DNA of 6,401 nucleotides, taken from assembly GCA_028865845.1 (NCBI GenBank), contig JAGWJK010000257.1, positions 1 through 6,401 on the forward strand, written 5' to 3'. Below the pieces are notes generated by a model. That model saw only the letters and a list, made by a program, of their open reading frames with translations. It searched no databases and had not been told where the DNA came from. Origin of the DNA: Rhizobiaceae bacterium (GTDB lineage: Bacteria > Pseudomonadota > Alphaproteobacteria > Rhizobiales > Rhizobiaceae). Of this stretch, positions 1 to 5,982 are shown piece after piece. A program made the position numbers and the translations under genes. Within the stretch, counting starts at the first letter, position 1. Each line of letters opens with the position of its first letter.

Positions 1-1
1 T

Positions 2-979
2 CTCGAAATCGATCGAGGCTACATCCGACCGGAGGACGAGGCGCCGAGCACGCCCGAGGGCGACGTGACGGCAGAACCCGATGCCGACCCTAGCGAGCCT
101 GCCGTGCAAAGGGTCGTGATCATGCTCGGCGGGCAGCCTGCCGAACCGGAAGAGGAGGACGATGACGCAGTCAAGCCGCTGCCGGAGAGGCTCGTCATCG
201 AGCTGACCGCACACCGCACGATCGCGCTTCGCAATGCTCTGGCAGACCACCCCCACGTCGCGATGACGGCGCTGCTCCACAAGCTCGTGTCCGACACCTT
301 CCAGACCCGCATGTACAAGGGCGCCCTGCAGGCTTCCGTCAACCACGTCTTCTTCCCGGTGCAAGATGAGGAGACGAAGGACAGCCCCCCGGCACGTGCG
401 GTCCGTGAACGGCACGACGGCTGGGCGGGAGACATACCGGCGGACGACGACGCATTGTGGGATTGGCTGGCGGCACTCGAAGACGCGAACCGCATGGCTC
501 TACTCGCTCATTGCGTGAGCTACGGTGTCAATGCGCTCTACGAGAAGCCGAACCCCTTCGCTAGCAGCGGCGTCTCCCAGCACGGCCTCGATATGCGGCT
601 CGCCCACGCCGATCGGATTGCGCGCGCCACCGGCCTGGACATGGTCGAGGCAGGCTGGCGGCCGACCTTTGGCAACTACCTCAACCGCGTCACAAAACCG
701 CGAATCCTACAGGCGGTGCGCGAAGGCGCGGGCGACCACGCTGCACAGCTCATCGACCACTTGAAAAAGGGCGATATGGCCAAGGAAGCCGAACGTCTCC
801 TGGCCGACAGCGGCTGGCTCCCGGAACCCTTGCGCATGCACAGGGACGCCGACGCGGTGATCGACACCGATCCCAGCGGCGAGGACGAGCGTGCGCCATT
901 GCCCGCTTTCCTCACCGAGGGCGACGATGACGGCAGCGATGCCGAAGACGAGGAACATCACCTCGACGCAGCGGAATAA
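2..979 (+). CDS. ParB/RepB/Spo0J-family partition-like protein, C-terminal part (5' truncated)
   Basis: The frame is open from base 2 to a TAA at 977-979, giving about 325 residues. The start lies upstream of the window. The GTG at 65 is internal, because the coding frame continues upstream through 'LEIDRGYIRPEDE', a stretch I associate with these large plasmid/ICE ParB proteins just after their ParB-like nuclease/DNA-binding half. Visible parts are an acidic linker (EPEEEDDDAV), a helical region beginning 'LPERLVIELTAHRTIALRNAL', a conserved-looking stretch 'GWRPTFGNYLNRVTKPRIL' followed by 'LIDHLKKGDMAKEAERLL', and a very acidic tail rich in D and E. ParB proteins bind centromere-like sites and act as CTP-dependent clamps. 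Neither the CTP-binding motifs nor the helix-turn-helix is visible here, so the role in partition or regulation is inferred from family resemblance. A strong terminator follows 6 bp after the stop, so this is the last gene of its transcript. Confidence 0.85.
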   Translation, partial: LEIDRGYIRPEDEAPSTPEGDVTAEPDADPSEPAVQRVVIMLGGQPAEPEEEDDDAVKPLPERLVIELTAHRTIALRNALADHPHVAMTALLHKLVSDTFQTRMYKGALQASVNHVFFPVQDEETKDSPPARAVRERHDGWAGDIPADDDALWDWLAALEDANRMALLAHCVSYGVNALYEKPNPFASSGVSQHGLDMRLAHADRIARATGLDMVEAGWRPTFGNYLNRVTKPRILQAVREGAGDHAAQLIDHLKKGDMAKEAERLLADSGWLPEPLRMHRDADAVIDTDPSGEDERAPLPAFLTEGDDDGSDAEDEEHHLDAAE

Positions 980-985
980 CAATCG

Positions 986-1019
986 GGCCGGAGCGGGCGA
1001 ACCGCTCCGGCCTTTTTTT
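986..1019 (+). terminator. Strong intrinsic terminator after the ParB-like gene
   Basis: There is a perfect 11-bp GC-rich stem (GGCCGGAGCGG at 986-996 with CCGCTCCGGCC at 1002-1012), a 5-nt GCGAA loop and seven T residues at 1013-1019. It begins 6 bp after the ParB-like stop. The minus-strand gene ends in the same T-tract (TAA on the minus strand at 1018-1020). On the minus strand the stem is followed only by a mildly T-rich run (CGATTGTTATT), so termination there would probably be weaker. Confidence 0.93.
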
Positions 1020-1371
1020 ATGCCAGCCTTTTAATCGCAGGCTGCACACGAACGCCATCGATCCATACCGCAATCCGGCCTGAAGCGACGAGATCGGAGG
1101 TCTCGGCGACAAACTGTCGAACGGCACGTGTGGTGCCCACGCGGAAACGGTGCCTGTACCCGGCGGCGACAGCCGCATCGGTGAAACCGTCGAGCGCCGC
1201 GAAGCCTGACGCCTCTTGGATCTCGAACTGAACCGACCAGCGGGTGCGACGCGGCCGCACCTCATCGAGAACCTCGACGGTGATGCGATGCTTAGGACCG
1301 TTTCGCACCGAGATCGGCGCTATCGGTTGCTTAGGGAACGTCAAAATCTTTCCCAAGGGTATCTCCATCAT
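1018..1371 (-). CDS. Small conserved-looking hypothetical protein, convergent to the ParB-like gene
   Basis: This is a 117-residue open frame with ATG at 1371 and stop TAA at 1020-1018. I do not recognise the family. The protein looks soluble, with no membrane segment or signal peptide. A basic, strand-prone N-terminal half ('HRITVEVLDEV', 'RWSVQFEIQ') is followed by a helical stretch around 'AVRQFVAETSDLVASG' and a short C-terminal strand-like 'RIAVWIDGVRV'. Evidence that it is real: third positions favour G/C, the composition is normal, no other gene covers the region, and the stop coincides exactly with the T-tract of a strong hairpin. The start is uncertain. No Shine-Dalgarno precedes the tandem ATGs at 1371 and 1368, whereas GGAG (1366-1363) lies 6 nt before a TTG at 1356, which would give a protein five residues shorter. 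It interrupts the ParB-like/Sno-helicase succession on the opposite strand, so it is transcribed independently. Function unknown. Confidence 0.6.
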   Translation of the reverse strand: MMEIPLGKILTFPKQPIAPISVRNGPKHRITVEVLDEVRPRRTRWSVQFEIQEASGFAALDGFTDAAVAAGYRHRFRVGTTRAVRQFVAETSDLVASGRIAVWIDGVRVQPAIKRLA

Positions 1372-1426
1372 CAGCGGTTTTGAGTGGAGACGGGATCGGT
1401 GAACCGCATGACAGCCGAGACCCGCC

Positions 1427-1439
1427 CGCGAAATTCGCG
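1427..1439. repeat. 13-bp palindrome, possible operator of the minus-strand gene
   Basis: CGCGAA and TTCGCG flank a single central A, giving a perfect inverted repeat. It lies about 56 bp upstream of the ATG of the minus-strand gene, where a regulator could act. In GC-rich DNA a palindrome of this size can arise by chance, and no second copy is seen in the window. Confidence 0.3.
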
Positions 1440-1569
1440 TTGGCAGGTCAGCGGCGGCCCGTTGGTTCGGGCAGTTCAGCTATCGCGACTATCGACGCGA
1501 GCGGTTCTTGCCGTGCACGAGGCGCGGCGACCCTGACGCAAAGTGATGTAGGCGCCGGCGGCAAACTTT

Positions 1570-1586
1570 CAAGTAATAGGCAAGTA
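1570..1586. repeat. Direct repeat CAAGTA x2 with 11-bp period
   Basis: CAAGTA occurs at 1570-1575 and again at 1581-1586, an 11-bp period of about one helical turn. It sits in the most AT-rich part of the intergenic region, some 15 bp before the structured leader and overlapping the -10-like TAATAG. A pair of half-sites on one DNA face could bind a regulator or activator of the methylase-helicase gene. The repeat unit is short, so this is tentative. Confidence 0.35.
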
Positions 1587-1598
1587 GAGTTCGAGGGA

Positions 1599-1668
1599 GG
1601 CCGGGACGGGTGTAAGCCCGCCCGGTCGAGAGAGAGCGCCGCGCCGGCTCATGCGTGTCCCGCTCTCC
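1599..1668 (+). promoter_or_regulatory. Structured 5' leader of the methylase-helicase gene (two tandem hairpins)
   Basis: Hairpin 1 pairs CCGGG (1601-1605) with CCCGG (1621-1625) and CGGG (1607-1610) with CCCG (1617-1620), with A1606 bulged and a 6-nt TGTAAG loop; G1599-C1627 and G1600-T1626 can extend it. Hairpin 2 pairs GAGAGCG (1632-1638) with CGCTCTC (1661-1667), and inside it CGCGC (1640-1644) with GCGTG (1653-1657, one G-T pair). The purine run GAGAGAGAG (1628-1636) is partly locked in hairpin 2. The Shine-Dalgarno starts at 1669, immediately after the stem, so this element probably influences translation or mRNA stability. The pairing was worked out by eye. I have an impression, not a checked fact, that similar GAGAGAG-containing leaders precede other transfer-region genes of rhizobial plasmids. 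Confidence 0.5.
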
Positions 1669-1672
1669 GAGG
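1669..1672 (+). promoter_or_regulatory. Ribosome binding site deciding the start of the methylase-helicase gene
   Basis: GAGG at 1669-1672 stands 8 nt before ATG 1681. The in-frame upstream ATG at 1651 has no properly spaced Shine-Dalgarno; the nearest purine run ends 14 nt before it, and that ATG falls within the loop of the predicted leader hairpin. This favours 1681 as the start. Confidence 0.75.
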
Positions 1673-1680
1673 TATCCCCC

Positions 1681-4600
1681 ATGTCTTACGTCATCACGGC
1701 CGACCCGGCACTCGCGCCGCTCGGTTCGACGCCGGCTGCAGAAATCATCGCCGCCGCCGAACACATCCTTCCGCAGCTCGAACAAGGTCGCCAGGTCGAT
1801 ACCGCGATTTTGCGGAGCGCCATGGAGCAAGCCTACGGGGCCTCCGACGTGGCGGGCGCCTGGGATTGGAAAGCCGCATATGACGCATGCGAGGTCGCGA
1901 CGATCCTATTCCTCCGGAAATACGGAAAGACGCTGTTCCGTAAAGCCGCAGAGCCGACTTCACGACTCTCAGCACTCGCCAAGCTCACTAGCCTGCTGCC
2001 AACACATACGCGCAGGTCCGAAGAGGCCCAGCTATTTCAGCAATTCTCAACCCCAGCGCCACTCGGCGTCGCCGCCCTCTCCGCCGCATCGGTGATGCCG
2101 ACCGACCGCGTCCTCGAACCGTCTGCCGGCACAGGGCTTCTGGCGATCCTCGCCGAAATCTCAGGCGCCCATCTCATCCTTAACGAACTGGCTGAAACGC
2201 GCGCAGAGCTGCTCACATCTCTCTTCCCGGGCGTCGGGGTCACGCGATTCGACGCCGCACAGATCGACGACCATCTCGACCGGGCGGCCATCCCTAGCGT
2301 GGTCATCATGAACCCGCCCTTCTCGGTCATGGCCAACGTCTCCGGTCGCGTGGCCGACGCAGCCTATCGCCACATCACATCAGCACTGGCGCGGCTCGCT
2401 GCCGGCGGCCGACTGGTAACGATCACCGGCGCGAATTTCTCGCCCGATTTGACAACCTGGCGGGACAGCTTCGTTCGGCTGCAGGAACGCGGCCGCGTCG
2501 TGTTCAGCGCAGCGATCGCGGGCTCGGTCTATGCCAAGCACGGCACGACCATCGAGACGCGCCTGACCGTCATCGACAAAGTACCGGCCGACGACGCTGC
2601 TCGCTTCCCTGAAACACGCGGTGTCGCACCAGACGTGGCGACACTGCTCGCCTGGATCGAACGGCACGTCCCGCCACGGACCGCCATCACGCCGCCGAAA
2701 GACGCGCCCGACATCGCCCCGCGCATAGTCCGCGGCTATCCCGCCCGGGCCGCAGTCGCTCCGCCGCGCTTCACGCAGATCAAGGGTGAGGCGCTTGACT
2801 ATGAGACCGTCGACTGGGCGCCGCCCGAGGGTGGCCGCCTGTCGGACTCGATCTATGAGTCATACGCTCTCCAGTCGATCCGCATCCTCGGTGCGCAACC
2901 CCATCCCACCAAATTGGTGCAATCGGCGGCAATGGCCTCCGTCGCCCCGCCGAAGCCGAGCTATCGGCCGATGCTACCTCAGACGATAGTGAGCGACGGC
3001 GTGCTGTCGGACGCCCAGCTCGAAACGCTGATCTACGCCGGCGAAGCCCATGGCGAATTCCTCGCTGGCTCGTGGAGCGTCGATGACACAGGCGATATCG
3101 TCACAGTGGCACGAGGCGACGCCGCGAACGCCGTCCAGTTCCGTCGCGGCTTCATGCTCGGCGACGGGACCGGGGCCGGTAAAGGCCGACAGTCCGCCGG
3201 CATCATTCTCGACAATTGGCTCCAGGGCCGCCGCAAGGCTGTGTGGATTTCGAAATCCGACAAGCTCCTTGAGGATGCTCAGCGAGACTGGTCCGCGCTC
3301 GGAATGGAACGCCTGCTCGTCACTCCGCTGTCACGCTACCCGCAGGGCACCAGTATCCGATTGTCGGAAGGCATCCTTTTTACCACCTATGCCACGCTAC
3401 GGTCCGACGACCGGGGAGAGAGACTTTCGCGCGTCAAACAAATCGTCGAATGGTTGGGCTCCGACTTCGATGGAGCAATCATTTTCGACGAGTCGCACGC
3501 TATGCAGAACGCCGCAGGAGGCAAGGGAGAACGAGGCGACGTCGCAGCGTCGCAGCAGGGACGAGCGGGCCTACGGCTCCAACACCTGTTGCCGAAAGCT
3601 CGCGTCGTCTACGTCTCCGCAACAGGCGCGACCACCGTCCACAACCTTGCATATGCCCAACGGCTCGGCCTCTGGGGTGGCGATGATTTCCCCTTCGCCA
3701 ATCGTGCCGAATTCGTCGAAGCCGTGGAAAATGGCGGCGTCGCGGCGATGGAGGTGCTCGCCCGGGACCTACGCGCGCTCGGCCTCTATACGGCTCGCTC
3801 ACTCTCCTATGACGGCGTCGAATACGAGCTAGTAGAGCACCAGCTCACGCCCGAACAGACCGCCATCTACGACGCCTATGCCGGCGCCTTCGCCGTCATC
3901 CACAATCATCTCGACGCAGCGATGCAGGCCGCCAACATCACCGGCGACAGCGGTACGCTGAACAGGCAGGCGAAGTCGGCCGCGCGCTCGGCCTTCGAGA
4001 GCGCGAAGCAGCGCTTCTTCGGCCATCTGCTGACCAGCATGAAGACGCCGACGCTGATCCGCTCGATCGAGCGGGACCTGACCGACGGGCACACGGCCGT
4101 CATCCCGATCGTCTCGACCGGCGAAGCACTGATGGACCGGCGTCTGGCCGACATCCCCACCGATGAATGGAACGACGTGCGCGTCGACATCACGCCGCGC
4201 GAATACGTCCTGGACTATCTTGCCCATTCCTTTCCGGTGCAGCTCTATGAGCCATTCTCCGATAGCGAGGGCAATCTGTCGTCACGGCCGGTCTACCGGG
4301 ACGGCCAGCCCGTCGAGAGCCGGGAAGCTGTCACCCGCCGCGACGAGCTGATCGAGCGGCTCGCATCGCTGGAGCCCGTTCCCGGCGCCCTCGACCAGAT
4401 CGTCCAGCGCTTCGGCACCGACATGGTCGCAGAGGTCACCGGCCGGTCGCGTCGCGTGGTGCGAAAAGGCGAACGGCTCGCGGTCGAAAACCGGGCGGCG
4501 TCGGCCAATCTCGCCGAAGCCGCTGCCTTCATGGATGACCAGAAGCGCATCCTCGTCTTCTCCGACGCTGGCGGTACCGGCCGCAGCTATCACGCCGACC

Positions 4601-5982
4601 TCGCCGCCAAGAATCAGCGCTTGCGCGTCCACTATCTGCTGGAGCCGGGCTGGAAGGCCGACGCGGCAATCCAAGGGCTCGGCCGCACCAACCGCACCAA
4701 CCAGGCGCAGCCGCCACTCTTCCGGCCAATCACCAGCGATGTGAAAGCCGAGAAGCGTTTCCTCTCGACGATCGCGCGCCGGCTCGACACGCTCGGCGCC
4801 ATCACGCGCGGCCAGCGCCAGACCGGCGGCCAGGGCTTGTTCCGGCCCGAGGACAATCTGGAAAGCCCATACGCCCGCGATGCGCTTCGCCAGCTCTATC
4901 TGCTGCTCTTCCGCGGCAAGGTCGAAGACTGCTCGCTCGACCGCTTCGAATCCGCCACCGGCCTCAAACTCACGGACGACAACGGCATTAAGGACGAGCT
5001 GCCACCGATCACCACCTTCCTCAACCGGCTGCTAGCCCTCACCATCGACCTGCAGGGCGTGCTGTTCACGGCGTTCGAGCAGCTCCTCACCGCCAAGGTC
5101 GAAGGCGCGATCCGCAGCGGCGTCTATGACATCGGGCTCGAGACGCTGCAGGCCGAGAGTTTCGTCATTACCGACAGCCAGGTGATCCACACTCATCCGG
5201 GCACCGCCGCGGAAACACGGCTTCTCACCATAACGCGCCGGGATCGTAATCGTCCGACGACCTTGGCCGACGCGCTCGACCATCTCACCGATCCACGGGC
5301 ACGGATCCTGGTCAACGGCCGCTCCGGACGCGCCGCCGTGCAGGTGCCCGCACCATCGATGATGCTCGACGATGGCGAGATCGAGCGCCGGGTCTGCCTG
5401 ATCCGGCCGATGGAGCAGCATTACGCGCCGCTGCGCATGATGGACGAGAGCCATTGGGAGGAGGCCGACCGCGCAGCTTTCGCCGCAGCTTGGTGGGCGG
5501 AGCTGAACGAGGTGCCGGAATTCTCCGACAGCACGATCCATATCGTCGCCGGTCTACTGCTGCCGATATGGAAACGCCTTCCGGACGAGTCGACCCGCGT
5601 CTACCGGCTCCAGACCGACGCCGGTGAGCGGATCATCGGCCGGCGCGTCTCGCTCGCCTGGGCAGCGAACGCCGTCACGAAGGGCTCTGTGTCACTGACC
5701 CCGGAACAGGCCTTCGCCGCTCTCATGGATGGCACCACTATCGTCGATCTAGCCGACGGCCTCCAGCTCCGGCGCGCGCGCGTCATGAGCGCCCAGCGAC
5801 TGGAATTGACTGGCTTCACCGAGGCCATGCGCGACAGGCTACGGGCCTACGGACTTTTCAGCGAAATCATCTCATGGAAGCTGCGCTTCTTCGTACCAGC
5901 CGACGCCACCGGCCCGGGCGTGCTTGCAAAGCTGCTCGACACTTTCCCGGTGGCACGCATCTCCGAGCGGGAGGCCGCGTGA
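1681..5982 (+). CDS. Methyltransferase-strawberry notch (Sno) helicase fusion protein
   Basis: This is a 1433-residue protein (an in-frame ATG at 1651 would add 10 residues). Residues 1-110 are a helical N-terminus. The methyltransferase-like domain shows QFSTP (121-125), SAM-binding motif LEPSAGTG (145-152), acidic 'NELAE' just after, and catalytic NPPF (211-214), the signature of amino-group (N6-adenine-type) DNA methylases. No target-recognition domain is recognisable. A Sno-type SF2 NTPase follows: Q-motif-like LSDAQLE (442-448), Walker A GDGTGAGKG (494-502), TTY (568-570), Walker B DESH (603-606), SAT (646-648). The C-terminal helicase lobe has SDAGGTGRSYHAD (961-973) and QGLGRTNRTNQ (998-1008) with its putative arginine fingers. 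These match the AAA_34 and Helicase_C_4 families. Residues ~1200-1433 are unassigned. All key residues are intact, so it is probably active. It is likely cytoplasmic. The role is inferred: processing or protecting mobile-element DNA, possibly antirestriction as for P1 DarB. GC3 rises sharply at about 3840, suggesting mosaic origin. Confidence 0.95.
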   Translation: MSYVITADPALAPLGSTPAAEIIAAAEHILPQLEQGRQVDTAILRSAMEQAYGASDVAGAWDWKAAYDACEVATILFLRKYGKTLFRKAAEPTSRLSALAKLTSLLPTHTRRSEEAQLFQQFSTPAPLGVAALSAASVMPTDRVLEPSAGTGLLAILAEISGAHLILNELAETRAELLTSLFPGVGVTRFDAAQIDDHLDRAAIPSVVIMNPPFSVMANVSGRVADAAYRHITSALARLAAGGRLVTITGANFSPDLTTWRDSFVRLQERGRVVFSAAIAGSVYAKHGTTIETRLTVIDKVPADDAARFPETRGVAPDVATLLAWIERHVPPRTAITPPKDAPDIAPRIVRGYPARAAVAPPRFTQIKGEALDYETVDWAPPEGGRLSDSIYESYALQSIRILGAQPHPTKLVQSAAMASVAPPKPSYRPMLPQTIVSDGVLSDAQLETLIYAGEAHGEFLAGSWSVDDTGDIVTVARGDAANAVQFRRGFMLGDGTGAGKGRQSAGIILDNWLQGRRKAVWISKSDKLLEDAQRDWSALGMERLLVTPLSRYPQGTSIRLSEGILFTTYATLRSDDRGERLSRVKQIVEWLGSDFDGAIIFDESHAMQNAAGGKGERGDVAASQQGRAGLRLQHLLPKARVVYVSATGATTVHNLAYAQRLGLWGGDDFPFANRAEFVEAVENGGVAAMEVLARDLRALGLYTARSLSYDGVEYELVEHQLTPEQTAIYDAYAGAFAVIHNHLDAAMQAANITGDSGTLNRQAKSAARSAFESAKQRFFGHLLTSMKTPTLIRSIERDLTDGHTAVIPIVSTGEALMDRRLADIPTDEWNDVRVDITPREYVLDYLAHSFPVQLYEPFSDSEGNLSSRPVYRDGQPVESREAVTRRDELIERLASLEPVPGALDQIVQRFGTDMVAEVTGRSRRVVRKGERLAVENRAASANLAEAAAFMDDQKRILVFSDAGGTGRSYHADLAAKNQRLRVHYLLEPGWKADAAIQGLGRTNRTNQAQPPLFRPITSDVKAEKRFLSTIARRLDTLGAITRGQRQTGGQGLFRPEDNLESPYARDALRQLYLLLFRGKVEDCSLDRFESATGLKLTDDNGIKDELPPITTFLNRLLALTIDLQGVLFTAFEQLLTAKVEGAIRSGVYDIGLETLQAESFVITDSQVIHTHPGTAAETRLLTITRRDRNRPTTLADALDHLTDPRARILVNGRSGRAAVQVPAPSMMLDDGEIERRVCLIRPMEQHYAPLRMMDESHWEEADRAAFAAAWWAELNEVPEFSDSTIHIVAGLLLPIWKRLPDESTRVYRLQTDAGERIIGRRVSLAWAANAVTKGSVSLTPEQAFAALMDGTTIVDLADGLQLRRARVMSAQRLELTGFTEAMRDRLRAYGLFSEIISWKLRFFVPADATGPGVLAKLLDTFPVARISEREAA
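5969..5974 (+). promoter_or_regulatory. Ribosome binding site of the toprim gene, inside the end of the fusion gene
   Basis: GGGAGG lies 7 nt before ATG 5982, a near-consensus Shine-Dalgarno embedded in the last codons of the preceding gene. With the TGATG stop/start overlap it fixes the start and indicates translational coupling. Confidence 0.85.

Larger units (their letters stand above)
1372..1680. other. Intergenic region between divergent genes (309 bp)
   Basis: It separates the minus-strand hypothetical gene from the plus-strand methylase-helicase gene, so it must carry promoters in both directions. I see no convincing sigma-70 -35/-10 pair on either strand. The best AT-rich patch is 1562-1586, which contains a TAATAG -10-like hexamer at 1574-1579 but no good -35 at the right distance. 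Short symmetric elements lie at 1427-1439 and 1457-1472 (GCCCG, 6-nt loop, CGGGC). The last ~80 bp form a GC-rich structured leader. No convincing small gene is present; open frames here show no coding character. Confidence 0.7.

Noticed and set aside
65..67. GTG at 65 as the start of the first gene
   Set aside because: The same frame is open from base 2 and the upstream residues match the family, so this GTG is an internal valine.
912..1265. Minus-strand frame overlapping both the terminator and the 1018-1371 gene
   Set aside because: It runs through the terminator hairpin and the end of the ParB-like gene; the 1018-1371 frame fits the signals better.
1480..1500. Short direct repeat CTATCG (9-bp period) and inverted TCGCG/CGCGA arms
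   Set aside because: Units of 5-6 bp in GC-rich sequence are expected by chance, and no other signal lies nearby.
1380..1883. Plus-strand open frame of 167 codons in the intergenic region, running into the fusion gene
   Set aside because: It overlaps the start of the methylase-helicase gene in another frame, has no ribosome site and shows arginine/serine-rich shadow composition.
1921..1942. Inverted repeat TACGGAA / TTCCGTA with 8-nt spacer inside the fusion gene
   Set aside because: It lies within a conserved-looking protein segment (KYGKTLFRK) and has no T-tract or regulatory position; probably coincidental.
3050..3832. 260-codon plus-strand frame within the fusion gene
   Set aside because: It lies wholly inside the strongly supported helicase frame; its S/R/T-rich translation is typical of an out-of-frame reading of GC-rich DNA.
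5032..5541. 169-codon minus-strand frame opposite the fusion gene
   Set aside because: Antisense shadow of a gene with high GC3; no recognisable motif or ribosome site.
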